Positions 1 to 10,222 of a DNA stretch of 64,000 nt are shown here, piece after piece. Numbering within the stretch: the first letter of the stretch is position 1; each line of letters starts with the position of its first letter. Under the pieces are notes generated by a model. That model worked only from the letters and a program-made list of their open reading frames with translations. It did not search any database and was not told where the DNA came from. The stretch covers positions 65,832,707 through 65,896,706 of the forward strand of contig CM064420.1 in the NCBI GenBank assembly GCA_032690845.1. Reading direction: 5' to 3'. The DNA is from Eleusine coracana subsp. coracana (Eukaryota > Streptophyta > Magnoliopsida > Poales > Poaceae). A program made the translations under genes and the position numbers.

Positions 1-71
1 CCGAGATACGCCCGCATCACGTGTTCCAATGTGGTCGAGAAGAATCCGTGGAAACTTCCAGCATCCTGGAT

Positions 72-172
72 TACCGTGGTCGCCATCGAGATCCAAGCCT
101 CCGCCGCGGCGCCATGCTCGCAGCGTCATGGAGACTGTGTTCATTGACAAGGTGGCGCTGATGACGAACGCA
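72..172. repeat. Diverged direct repeat, copy A (copy B at 1257-1372)
   Basis: About 100 bp here match 1257-1372 in the same orientation. They share the blocks GGTCGCC, GCCTCCGCCGC, GCGCCATGCTCGCA and GATGACGAACG in order. The two copies sit on either side of the truncated LINE at 271-979, but they are far longer and more diverged than its target-site duplication, so they record a separate, older duplication. No coding function was recognised in either copy. Confidence 0.6.
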
Positions 173-270
173 TGATCAAGCTCTGCAAATGAAAGAAGCA
201 ATCGCAAGCGGCGATGCTGCCGACGTAGGAAAGCATCGAGGCCGCGCGTGAAGCACCGCCGCCACACCCT

Positions 271-979
271 TTTTTTTTTTTTTTTTTGAGGAAGTGTGTG
301 TGTGGGGGGGGGGGGGGGGGCTACCTTAATTTTCATTAAAAATAAAGGAGTGATTACAAATACAAATGCATGAGTACAGATAAGAAGAAGAAAGATGCAG
401 CTAGCAAAATACAGAGAGCGCACATGCAAGTGCAGGTTAGTTGCATAGGGCAACATGAATTAGTAAATTTGCAAGAAGTGTGTTTATCCCTTGTCTATGT
501 CCCTATCAGGTTATCAGCCCAAAGTTTGATGGCTTGCTTGCGCTGCAGTTTCGTCGCTCTATTCGCCCAAAGTTTGATCATGTCGATGGAGTTTTCCACG
601 ATTCTTTGCCTTGTTATAGAGATATTGTCGAAAATTTTCCTATTCTTGGCTAGCCAAATGTTCCATGCCACCGCAATGAAGATGGTTGTCCAATCTTCGT
701 TTGAACAGTGTGAGGTGCTTGTGTCCGGAGTATAGATTGCTTGCGAGATGCTCCTTCTACCTGATGTGTTTGTGAATCCCATTTATTTCCAAATATTTTT
801 TTATCTTGTCACAGGTTAGCAGCATGTGTGTTAGACTTTCTACCTCGCCATATTGATATGGGCATAGAACTGAATCTGTCATATTCTTCTTTAGCATTCT
901 TTCCTTTGTAAATAATGTATCTTGCATTGCTAACTACATGAATATCTTGCATGTTTTCGGTGCTAGCGACTGTCATACT
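271..979 (-). mobile_element. 5'-truncated LINE (non-LTR retrotransposon), 3' end only
   Basis: On the minus strand, 495-782 encodes the tail of a plant LINE ORF2; the stretch AVAWNIWLAKNRKIF is typical of the region after the zinc-binding (zf-RVT) domain. About 810-910 carries frame-shifted remains of that domain. The minus-strand 3' end has the usual TTAATGAAAATTAAGGTAG context, a C-run (plus-strand G-run at 304-320) and a poly-A tail (plus-strand T-run up to 287). A 13-bp repeat, GCCGCCACACCCT at 258-270 and GCCGCCACGCCCT at 980-992, fits a target-site duplication with one mismatch and sets the boundaries. The element is dead: it is 5' truncated and frameshifted. Confidence 0.75.
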
Positions 980-992
980 GCCGCCACGCCCT

Positions 993-2640
993 GCCGCACC
1001 GTCGAACGATCCCACCCGCTCTCCGCTCTCCCCCGGCTCGGTTCGAGACGAATCCGCACTGCGCGTAACCAATCCAACGGCCACAACGATCCAAGGGGTG
1101 GTCGGGAAATCATATTACCGACCGCGCGGTCGGTATTTCAAATACCGTCCACCCCCGAGTCCTACACTCTGCTTTCGCTCGCGCTGCCATCGTCACTAAG
1201 CTCGACCTGCCACGTGTGCTAATCTGGTCTACAAAGAGCTGCGAAAACTTGCAGCACCCACGATTAGCGCGGTCGCCGTCGACATCCGGGCCTCCGCCGC
1301 AGCGCCATGCTCGCACGCTCAACGTCCTGGACAGTGCGTTCGTTGACGAGGCGGAGCCGATGACGAACGGATGAGTGGTCTGGCAAGGCGCTGCTCGTGG
1401 CGCGGCCCGGCCGCAGCTCATGAATGACATTTCTACTTCCTACACAGCCTCTGCACTCTGCAGGACAACAACGCTGTCGGCTGCACGCGCGACGCCGACT
1501 CACGGAGTTCAAGTGTTTATGGTCCCGTGGCCGGCCATCAAAGTCGTGGGTTCACGGCGGCGCAAGCTGAGTCCAATTTTTTCTGAGATGGCATAGGAAT
1601 TGAGACGCTAGTATTTTATCAGAAAACTCATTTTTTTCTGGTCTATTATTCACTTTGACTACTGGTACTGATCCACTAATCTGCGGTGTGAGTGTCTGCA
1701 TGCCTCACTGTCTAGTGCTCTCTCCACTACGAATCTCTTTGTACCGACGAACAAGATATTCCAACCGAGCCTGCTCAACACAACAGACCAGGCCACGCTC
1801 GCCGTCAAACACGTCGCCTCTGTTCGGCCCTGCACCACCAAACCAGCGAACCGCCCGGGCAGTCAATCAGCGCCAAAAATACACGAGTTCCCGGCGAGAC
1901 CACGCGTATGTCAGCGCATCAGGTGGGTTACGCACGGCGGCGGGGGACGAGAAGCGTGGCTGGGCATGTCACGTGTGCGCGTCTGCGCGGAGAAGGCAGA
2001 TTCCTGCGTTTGAGCACATCCATCGATCGTGTCGCAGTCACGGTGCTGGGTGATCCCAAAGCCAGGATCTGGAAAGAGAGCGGTAGATAAAGGTCTCCGT
2101 CAGAGGAAGCACTAGCTCCCAAAGTACCGCGGCGAATTGCGTGCCACACACAGCTTGGTGTCTGTTTTTCAGGGCAGAGGAGGATGTCATGGGAACGGAA
2201 TCTGCTGATCTGTTGGTTGAGCTCGTACGTACCCCAAAGAGGTAGCTACAAGGACCAAGCGCATACTACGCCTCCTCGAGTCCGGTCCAAATTGACCGGT
2301 CGAACTCGATCAGTCGCAGGCACTTGGTATAACAGGGTCGATTATGGAAGCTGTTGCAGACATGTCGGCCTCGAATTCAGGAAACCTGATGCAGTTGGTG
2401 ACGCGCCGCTGACGACGTACGAGAAGCGTATCCCCAGTGTCCTCGTATTGGGGGCGTGCCGAACATGATCCCCATTCGTCCCGCGTCGCGTCGCGCCCAA
2501 AAGCTGGTCTTTCCATTTCGGTGGGCACCCAAGTCTTCTGCCCACCCCGCACCAAGGACGAAGAATTCCACGCACGATGATGGAGTCGCCGGCCGCCGCA
2601 CCCGCCCATGTCTTCCGCACCGCGCCGCGGAACACAACGA
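993..2640. other. Intergenic; no gene recognised
   Basis: Apart from the diverged repeat at 1257-1372, nothing was recognised here. The open frames are short, overlap on both strands and have no family resemblance. The last few hundred bases form the upstream region of the protease gene starting at 2699. Confidence 0.5.
1257..1372. repeat. Diverged direct repeat, copy B (copy A at 72-172)
   Basis: This is the second copy of the segment described at 72-172, in the same orientation, with shared blocks such as GCCTCCGCCGC, GCGCCATGCTCGCA and GATGACGAACG. Confidence 0.6.
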
Positions 2641-2646
2641 GCCGCC

Positions 2647-2654
2647 TTATTTAG
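2647..2654 (+). promoter_or_regulatory. Possible TATA box of the first protease gene
   Basis: TTATTTAG lies about 45 bp before the chosen ATG at 2699. It is a weak TATA-like match and implies a very short 5' leader. No better TATA element was seen nearby. Confidence 0.3.
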
Positions 2655-2698
2655 GCACCGCGCTCTCGGCTCCGTGTTTCACTGAATCGCGACGCGCC

Positions 2699-4257
2699 AT
2701 GGGGGGCCGCGGGTTCGTCCTCCTGCTTTCCGTTCTATTCGCTGCCACTGCCAGCGTCGGTGTATGCCATGGCGCCGCGGCAGCTCCGGGGCCGGGATAC
2801 GTCACCGTCTCCACCGCCAGCTTCGTCACCGCGGGCTCAGCTTCAACGTGCAACTCATCCCCCCCTGATTCAGGTGTGTACGCAGCTGCATCTCCACTGA
2901 TTTCATGGCGTGTGCGTTATCAGCTAGAGCGCTGATGTGAAATTATCTCGCGGTTTCAGCTGCTGCGCCGATGCGGAATGGCACGTCGGCCGTGCTTCGC
3001 CTGACGCATCGGCACGGCCCGTGCGCGCCTTCGCAGACATCGTCGCTGGCGACCCCCTCCGTCGCCGCCATCCTCCGCGCGGACCAGCGCCGAGCAGAGT
3101 ACATACTGAACCGGGTGTCCGGCGGCACCGGCGCGACGAAGCAGCAGCAGCAGCAACAACCGGGAGATTCCAAATCTGCGGCCGCGGCGGCGACGGTGCC
3201 GGCGAGCTGGGGCTACGGCATCGGCACGCTCAACTACGTCGTCACGGTGAGTCTGGGCACCCCGGGCGTGACGCAGACGATGGAGATGGACACGGGCAGC
3301 GACCTGTCCTGGGTGCAGTGCGCGCCCTGCCCCGCGCCGTCCTGCTACGCGCAGAAGGACCCGCTCTACGACCCGGCCCAGTCGTCCACCTACGCCGCGG
3401 TCCCGTGCGGCGGCGCCGCCTGCGCCGGGCTCGGCTTCTACGGTGACGGCAGCTGCGCGGCGGGCGCGAGGCAGTGCGGGTACGTGGTCAGGTACGGAGA
3501 CTCGTCCAACACCACGGGCGTGTACAGCTCCGACGCGCTCACGCTCACGCCGCAGGACAAGGTGTCGAGCTTCTTCTTCGGCTGCGGCCGCGCGCAGGCC
3601 GGGCTGTTCACGGGGATCGACGGGCTCCTGGGCCTGGGCCGGCATCCCGTCTCGCTCGTGCAGCAGACGGTGGCCGCCTACGGCGGGGCCTTCTCGTACT
3701 GCCTCCCCACCACGCCCACCGCTGCGGGGTACCTCACGCTGGGCCGCCGGCCCAGCACCAGCGGCGCCGCCGTCGCCACCACGCAGCTGCTCTCCTTGCC
3801 CAACGCGCCCTTCTACTACATCGTGATGATGACGGGGGTCAGCGTCGGCGGGAAGGAACTCGACGTGCCGCCGGCCGTGTTCGCGGGCGGCGTCGTCGTC
3901 GACTCCGGCACGGTGGTCACGCGGCTCCCGCCCACCGCGTACGCCGCGCTGCGGGCGGCGTTCCGCGCCGCCATGGCCGCGTACGAGTACCCGACCGCGC
4001 CGCCCACGGGGATCCTCGACACGTGCTACAACTTCACGGGATACGGCAGCGTGACGCTGCCCACGGTGGCGCTTGCGTTTGGAGGCGGCGCGACCGTGAC
4101 GCTCGGCGGGGATGGGATCCTGTCCTTCGGGTGCCTCGCGTTCGCGACCACCGGCGGCGAGGACGGCGGCGTGGCCATCCTCGGGAACGTGCAGCAGCGG
4201 TCCTTCGAGGTGCGCTTCGACGCCAGCTCCGTCGGCTTCAAGCCCAACTCCTGCTGA
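2699..4257 (+). CDS. Secreted nepenthesin-type aspartic protease (AED1/At5g10770-like), protease 1
   Basis: This two-exon gene has exons 2699-2873 and 2960-4257, with a CAG|GTGTGT donor, a TTTCAG acceptor and phase 1, predicting 490 aa. The start at 2699 (GCGCCATGG context) opens a hydrophobic signal peptide of about 25 residues. A propeptide follows with the LTHRHGPC block common to plant A1 proteases and a short poly-Gln run. The catalytic motifs are DTGSDLSWVQC (Asp about 169) and VVVDSGTVVTRLPP (Asp about 373). Many cysteines occur between them, as in the nepenthesin-type insert, and the C-terminus is SVGFKPNSC. The family comprises secreted, often apoplastic endopeptidases, some linked to defence. 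It is a paralogue of the genes at 5204-6666 and 10223-11684 but lies on the opposite strand. Both catalytic Asp residues are intact, so the product is probably active. The substrate cannot be inferred. Confidence 0.93.
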
Positions 4258-4478
4258 TCTGATCCTCCATTTCCATCGTCGATTGACCTGTGACGACCTG
4301 TGCTCACGACGAATTAGCAGTAGCAGTGCTATGTATTTCCCTCTGCACGCTCGCACGTACACGACAGTATAGAAATACAGTACATACATACGTTGATACA
4401 TATATACATAGCAGTGTAACACAGAGAGCATCATTTACACGGTGGTGTGTTGAGTTAGTAGTATTTCGTTATTAGTAG

Positions 4479-4484
4479 AATAAA
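4479..4484 (+). terminator. Poly(A) signal AATAAA of protease 1
   Basis: A canonical AATAAA lies 222 bp after the protease 1 stop codon, a normal 3' UTR length for a plant gene. Confidence 0.6.
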
Positions 4485-5203
4485 GGTGCTAACAAAAGAC
4501 CTCTGCGTGTTTTCACTTGACGCCTTCCGATTTGATTTTGCGCGCTGCAACTCTGCGGTCGATGTCTCCACGAACAACTTGTTGTGATTCGATCAAGGGG
4601 TAGTGAGATTTTAGGAGAACGCGTGGGCCCAGCCTAGCATTGCTGACAGTGTCTGGTCCTCCGTAACCGTAAGGACTTGTGACTAATGAGACTCGGACAG
4701 GTCATTGTGGACTCGATCCTGTCCCCACCAAAAGATGACATGATTGCTATCCAACAAAAAAAAAATGACAGGAGGGATCTTTATCTTGGTCTCTGAGGGC
4801 GAAAGAATGTTGGTAGGTGGCTGAACTTCACTTTCGAAGGTTCACTGCGGTCATTGCGATGCATCTCAAAAGAAAAACACAACATTGCGATGACATTCAA
4901 CAAAACTCTCAAAATAAATCATCAATTATTGGTACTCTTACATATCAAGCGAGAAGCAAAAAAAAAATGCCTTTATTAATTATTAATATGACGAGAAGAT
5001 CATCTTTATAGTGGTATAGTATATAGTTCACACTTGCATCAAGAAGTTGCTATCACAACAATAATTCGACTTCAAATAGAACTGCTAAATATAGTTGGGT
5101 GTTTGACCGATTTCGTAGTATATGATAGCTGCAGCCAACCGATCGAGAAGCGGCTGCTTGACCGTAGTACTATTCTGTAGTGGCAGTAGTGTGCTATCTC
5201 CGA
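4485..5203. repeat. Intergenic, with one copy of the proteases' 3' flank
   Basis: The part 4910-5115 is one of three related copies; the others are near 8700-8885 and 9880-10100. All share CTTTATTAAT, TATAGTATATAGTT, TTGCATCAA.AAGTTG and TATCACAACAA in the same order. Here the copy is the 3' flank of protease 2, which reads leftward. Plus-strand TTTATT at 4972-4977 is a minus-strand AATAAA about 230 bp beyond its stop. From 4485 to 4900 nothing was recognised. Confidence 0.65.
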
Positions 5204-6666
5204 TCAGCAGGCTCCAGCCCGGAACCCAAAGGACCCCCCGCCAACGTCATACAACACCTCGAACGTGCGCTGCTGCACGTTGCCGATGATGCCAAAGGAT
5301 CCGTCGTCATCGTTGGCCGTGAAGGCGAGGCAGTTCTCCAAGAGGATCCCGCTGACGTCGAGGTCGACGACCGCGCCGCCGGCGAACACCAGCGAGACGG
5401 GCGGCACGCTGATCGTGGTCTGCCCGCTGAAGTCGAAGCACGTGTCCAGGAGGGGCCGCGCCGGCGCCGGCTTGTACTGCTTCATCCCGGCCTTGAACGC
5501 CGCCGAGAGCGCCTTGTACGCCGTCGGTGGCAGCCGCGTGACGACCGTGCCGGAGTCCACGACCGTCCCGCCGGAGAAGACGGAGGAGGGGACGTTGAGC
5601 TGCCGCCCGCCCACCGTGATTGCCTGCAGCGCCACGGCGTAGAACGTCGGGACCTGGCGGCTCCTGAGCATCGGCGTCGTCACGAACCCGGATCCGGAGG
5701 ACGGTCCGGCGCCGAGCGTGAGGAACCCGGCGGAGCTCGCGGTCGGCGGCAGGCAGTACGAGAAGGCGTTTCCGAACGTGCCGGCCGTCTGCGACACGAG
5801 CGACTGGGTTCCGCCGCCGAGGCCCATGAGCCCGTCGCTTAGGTCGTCGTCGAAGCCCGACTCCACGTGGCTGCACCCGAACTGGAAGCTCTCGACGACG
5901 TCGTCAGAGCCCAGCGTGAGCGTGTCGGAGCTGTACGTTCCCGTCGTGGTGGACCGGTCCCCGTAGGTGACGCTGTACTGGCACTGGGAGTTGGAGCAAC
6001 CCGGCTGGTGGAGCTGCGCGCACGCTGCGGAGCTGCAGGAGAAGGCGGAGTAGGTGGTCGACGCGGCGGGGTCGAAGAGCGCGTCTGCCTGGTCGTGGCA
6101 CTGCGGGCACGGCTTGCACTGAACCCACGACACGTCGCTGCCCGTGTCGATGAGCATCCTCTGGGTCGCCGCCTGCGAGCCGAGCCCGACGGTGATCACG
6201 TACTCCCCCGTGTTCAGGGAGGTGCCCAGGGTGGTCGGCACGGTGACGTTCGACTGCTGGACGCCGCTGCTGGCGCGGGAGAGCTTGCGCTGGATGTAGG
6301 CGGCTCGGAGCTGGTCGCGCTGGAGCGTCTCCTCCAACGTTGGCGGCGCCTTGTTCTTGGAGGACGTCGGGGAGCATGGGCCGTGCCGGTGGTGCAACCG
6401 CACCGTGGTGCCATTAGCGGACGAAGGAACGGCTGGGACAATCAAAGCAGGGGGGAACGGATTACAATCATTATTCACAAGTGGAATTGTCTGCATGTCA
6501 TGGTCAATCACTGGTGTGTACCTTTGGGTTTGGAGCAGACGGACTTGGGCTTCATGGACTCGATGTCAAGAACTTTGTTGCTGCGAGCATCTCTTGCATG
6601 AGCGACAAGAGAATGGTAGCAGCTGCACAGGAGGGCAAGAAGCACAAGCTTCGGAACAGAGGCCAT
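5204..6666 (-). CDS. Secreted nepenthesin-type aspartic protease, protease 2
   Basis: Exon 1 is 6522-6666 and exon 2 is 5204-6432, with phase 1 at the junction (CCCAAAG|GTACAC donor, TCCCAG acceptor), predicting 457 aa. The N-terminus MASVPKLVLLALLCSC is a clear signal peptide. A propeptide follows with a KPK..VCSKPK segment and the LHHRHGPCSP block. The catalytic motifs are IDTGSDVSWVQC (Asp about 144) and VVDSGTVVTRLPPTAY (Asp about 341). The C-terminal IIGNVQQRTFEV...FRAGAC is characteristic of the group. It is closely similar to protease 3, with the same exon structure, the same orientation and alignable 5' and 3' flanks, so the pair arose by tandem duplication. Both active-site Asp residues are present. 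It is probably an active extracellular or vacuolar protease of unknown substrate. Confidence 0.94.
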
Positions 6667-6773
6667 GGCTGCTAGGTGTTCCTCGCTTCTTCCTCTGACA
6701 CTGTCCAGCAGCTGAGAACTGAGATGATGTGTAGCTGCTTGCAGGTTTTAGAAGAATGCCACAACTCTCGTGC

Positions 6774-6781
6774 TTATATAG
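6774..6781 (-). promoter_or_regulatory. TATA box of protease 2
   Basis: Plus-strand TTATATAG (minus strand CTATATAA) lies about 108 bp before the ATG. The same element in the same GTGCT/CCTGC-TTATATAGAGCA context occurs before protease 3, which supports a conserved core promoter. Confidence 0.7.
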
Positions 6782-6949
6782 AGCACCAGAGCCAAGTCCA
6801 GTCCATCCCATGCAAAAGCGTTTGAGTGCCCCGGCACGTACGCCACAAGACTAACTGGACGGAGACTCGTGGTAGACTGGGTAAGGTTGACGTGCATACA
6901 TCAGAGGGACGACGAAATTAAACTGGACCGCTTCCTCTCCTAACCTTGA

Positions 6950-7604
6950 AGGAAAATGAAAATGCAGAGATTCTCTAACAGATCGAATCAGTACTCTCCC
7001 TTTTTTTTCATTCAACGAAACAGTCTCAGAATGAATGAACTCGTTAAGACCCCGTACTACGCATTAAGACCTAACAACGAATCATTTAAGTGCGTCGTAG
7101 CTAAGCGAACTTTGGGGGGGAAAAGACTCAACGCGTCAACTTGCAAATACCACTAGTTAAGTACCTGAACCAGAGAATCTCTTCACCACCGCTGCATTCC
7201 CGGCTTCTAGACGGACCAACGTAGACTATATATAGGTCTAGAGTTGATTTCTTGGTCCATGCATTTGTGCCAATAATAGCTCCGTCAGTTTTGCGCTCGG
7301 CGACACCTTGGCCTGCGGACTACTGTAGCTCGTAGTGGTAACAACCTGATGTTGTACCCTCGTTTGTTTCTCGCCGAGGGGACGCGTCGTTTGGAAATGC
7401 GGTGGACATTCTCGGCGGCAATGCACTTAAGCGACATAAGATTCCACAGATGCATCCGGTCCGGTGCATGGCCAAACCCAGTATTCTACTCCCGCAACAG
7501 CGTTCCGCTTCAAATGTCGTGGAGAACGGGCTGTTGCCCCGCGGAAACTGCGCGCGCTCTGAGCTTTTTTGCCTTGGCTGGTGGCTTGGCCGCGTCGCGA
7601 GTAG
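6950..7604. repeat. Segmental duplication copy 1 (partner 12395-13110)
   Basis: The sequence aligns collinearly with 12395-13110. Shared blocks include AAAATGCAGAGATTCT, AAAACAGTCTCAG or its near match, TTAAGACCTAAC, AAACTTTGGGGGG, CGTTTGTTTCTCG, CAAACCCAGTATTCTACTCC and CTTGGCCGCGTC. Each copy lies upstream of a leftward-reading protease gene (2 and 3), so the duplicated unit included the gene and its far upstream DNA. No gene was recognised inside it. Confidence 0.8.
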
Positions 7605-8015
7605 ACCGTGAGTTCGGCGGTGGTCACGCGGCATTCCGCGCCGCTCGCGGGGATTCTCGACACGTAACTAATACAACTCCACCGGGTACGGCAGGGCGAC
7701 GCTCCCCACGGTGGCGCAGCAGTGGCGCTGGCGTGCGGCGGCGGCGCTACTGTCACGCTAGGCGGCGCGCGACGGGATCCCTGTCATTCGGATGCCCCGC
7801 GTTCGCGCCCAGCGGCAGCGGCGACGGCGGCGTGTCGCCATACTCGGGAACGTGCAGCAGTGGCCAGTGATCTATCGGACTAGCAGTAGTATATTTACTT
7901 CAGAAATACATATATACATAGTAAAATACATACAGAAAGCACCCTTGAGGCCTTGACACGATCCTCCGTTCCAGATTATTATACATACAAACAACGTGTA
8001 CGTGGTGTTGCGAGT
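7605..8015 (+). pseudogene. Truncated aspartic protease pseudogene (protease 1 type)
   Basis: The segment 7645-7866 aligns with the last exon of protease 1 from about 4008: GGGGAT.CTCGACACGT, CGGGTACGGCAG, CCCACGGTGGCGC, CGGGATCC and CTCGGGAACGTGCAGCAG. It carries several indels that break the frame and lacks both catalytic Asp regions. Homology continues past the stop into the 3' UTR of protease 1 (AGCAGTAG.., ATACATATATACATAG, GTGGTGTTGCGAGTTA). Only the 3' end of a plus-strand copy therefore survives, joined at about 7605 to the duplicated upstream segment. Confidence 0.8.
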
Positions 8016-8082
8016 TACTTATGCTCCGATCGGAAGGGCTTCCTACAACTATTACAGTAGGAAACTGAAACCATCGTTTTAC

Positions 8083-8420
8083 TCTTCCGTCCCAAACTAA
8101 ATAGTATCATTCTAGCATCCAATATTTTTTATATAAAAACAAAAACAAAAGAAACATATATCACATGCCCCAATCCATGACCTATCCGACTTTTTCAACT
8201 TCTCCTTTGAGAGGGTCTCAAAGACTAGCGAAGCTCGCCAACACCGCGGAGTATGCATGCTACACACTATGCCACCGTTGTCCATCAACGTCCACAATTG
8301 GCATCAATTGACATTCTAAATTAAATGTTATTCTAACGCTCAATATTTTCACTTGAAAATAAAACAAAAAGGCAAGTGTATGCACTAATCCATAACCTTG
8401 TCTTTAACTAGCTGCGTTCT
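8083..8420. repeat. Stowaway-like terminus and internal direct repeat
   Basis: CTCTTCCGTCCCAAACTAA at about 8083 resembles a Stowaway MITE terminus, but no matching opposite end with a TA duplication was located. The segments from about 8095 and about 8314 are diverged direct repeats (CTAAAT..., CAATATTTT, ..AATCCAT.ACC), about 219 bp apart. This is probably a nested or rearranged MITE remnant. Confidence 0.35.
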
Positions 8421-8459
8421 ATCCCACAAAATTTCCCTATTCCAGTGTACCTCAATATT

Positions 8460-8885
8460 TAACTAGGAAGCATATGAATGGTCTGATTGAAGGTTGGAAG
8501 AGCAAAGAGTTTGGTGTTTGCATCCTCATCGAGACAAAAGTTTAAAACATTTATCTTAAAATCAAAATATATCAAATCAAAATGTATAAGACAAAGTACA
8601 AATTGTCAAGAAACCTTTACTGACTAAACTATATAATCTAATATTTGTTCATAGTATAGAAATCAGTGGTCGTAATACATGAGGTCTAGCTCGATCAATA
8701 GGCAGGTTAGAAGATACTCTACTACCTATCAATGGAAAAGCAATATAATATATTATTATGTCTTTATTAATAAAGTATATCATGGGAAGATCATCTTTTG
8801 GATAGTATAGTATATAGTTTACATTTGCATCAATAAGTTGTTATCACAACAAAAATTTTGAATGAGTTGTTAAAAATAGTGTACT
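8460..8885. repeat. Duplicated protease 3' flank without a gene
   Basis: The sequence aligns collinearly with 9560-10065: CAAAGAG.TT..TGTTT/ATTTACATCC, TAAAAC.TT..CTTAAAAT, GTCGTAATACATG, TAGCTCGATCAA, then CTTTATTAAT and TATAGTATATAGTTTACATTTGCAT. At 9560-10065 this lies immediately downstream of protease 3. Here no protease body follows, so the flank was copied alone or its gene has been lost. Confidence 0.7.
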
Positions 8886-9550
8886 ATTTTGTGCTCAGCT
8901 TGTTAAATGAATAATATTACAAAAAAAATACTATAGACATGAAGCAAGTTGGTTAGAAAAGTGACAAATAAAGCTTTTAAAAGTACACAAATCTGGGCGC
9001 TAATGACAAAAAGACTTGATGTTGATGATAATATTCAGAAAGTTGGCTCTATGTTATAATCTTCTTGTTGATATTTTCCTCTTTTGATGCATGTAGTAAA
9101 AGTCTATTAATCCTAGACCAGTGTATGATGATTGAAGGAGACGTTGAAGAACTTTGATCAAGTGGTGTCGTCATTGAAGAAGGTTTAGACATAAGTTCAG
9201 CTACATGGCAAAAATGTAGAAGCAGATAGTGAAGTCAAACTCGGAGGATGAAGTATGAAAAGGAAGATTGCATTGGAGATCATCTGAATTTGGAAGGAGA
9301 ACAACATCTGAGCAAATTAGAGAATGCATACTCCCTAAGAATGAAATATGTCGTACTGATTGATAATTGATGTTGTAAGTAATAAGAATCAATACCATTA
9401 GAATTTTTTAAGTACCACGGTTAACTAAGTATCAAAAAACTTATTCTCTATTATTACTAGAGAGAGTAATAGACTACAAATTTAAAATGAAATATATAAA
9501 ATTTTGAAGTTTTGTTTTTGAGCTTAATGTTCACTAATTGATAAGCATTG
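8886..9550. other. AT-rich intergenic DNA; nothing recognised
   Basis: There are no convincing open frames and no family-like repeats. The composition is strongly AT-rich, unlike the flanking protease exons. Confidence 0.5.
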
Positions 9551-9559
9551 CTTAACTAG

Positions 9560-10065
9560 CAGACATTTGAATTGTTTGATGATTGAAGGAACAAAGAGCT
9601 TAGTATTTACATCCCAATCAAGATAGAAGTACAAAACATTGAGCTTAAAATCTGAACTTATTGAGACAATGTACAAATAATTAAGGAGCTTTTACTAGCT
9701 AAACTGTACGCTTATATGTTCGTTGAGTTAGCTATCGTAATACATGGGGGATGGGGCTTAGCTCGATCAAAAGGGTTGTTCTTTTTTTTTTTGTAAAAAA
9801 AAAATCTATATAAAAGCAAAATGCATGTTTAGAAGACACACTCTGAAGCATGGTTATACTCCCACTGTACCAGATAAATAGACCATCAATTATTGGTAAC
9901 ACTACCTGGTTACCTATCAAGCTAAAAGCAATAGGAATATATTATTATGCGTTTATTAATAAAATATCAAGAGAAGGCCAATCGTATTTTGGATGGTATA
10001 TAGTATATAGTTTACATTTGCATGAATAAGTTGCTATCACAACAACAATTTAAAATGGAACTGCT
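9560..10065. repeat. 3' flank of protease 3 (partner of 8460-8885)
   Basis: This is the second copy of the segment at 8460-8885, and it is related over its right part to 4910-5115. Plus-strand TTTATT at 9952-9957 is a minus-strand AATAAA about 270 bp beyond the protease 3 stop. The copy downstream of protease 2 carries the same signal at 4972-4977. Confidence 0.7.
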
Positions 10066-10222
10066 AAATATATGTACCTGACTGTTTGACCCATTTCGTG
10101 GCGTGTACCACGCAGCCACAAACAAAGTGGATAGGCGACTAGTATCTGATAGCTGCAGCCAACGGAGAAGCGGCTGCTTCACTGTAGTCCGCGTATAGTG
10201 GCAGTGTTCCACTCACGCCGGA

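Noticed and set aside
2956..4434. 492-residue minus-strand open frame antisense to protease 1
   Set aside because: It is a GC-rich shadow of the protease exon: the composition is Arg/Gly/Ala-rich, no domain is present, and it lacks stops only because of codon bias on the other strand.
5180..5842. 220-residue plus-strand frame antisense to protease 2
   Set aside because: It is an antisense shadow of the protease 2 exon, with biased composition and no family features.
8112..8297. Hairpin or MITE candidate at 8.1-8.4 kb as a complete element
   Set aside because: Only one Stowaway-like end could be found and the similarity inside is direct, not inverted, so a complete MITE is not supported.
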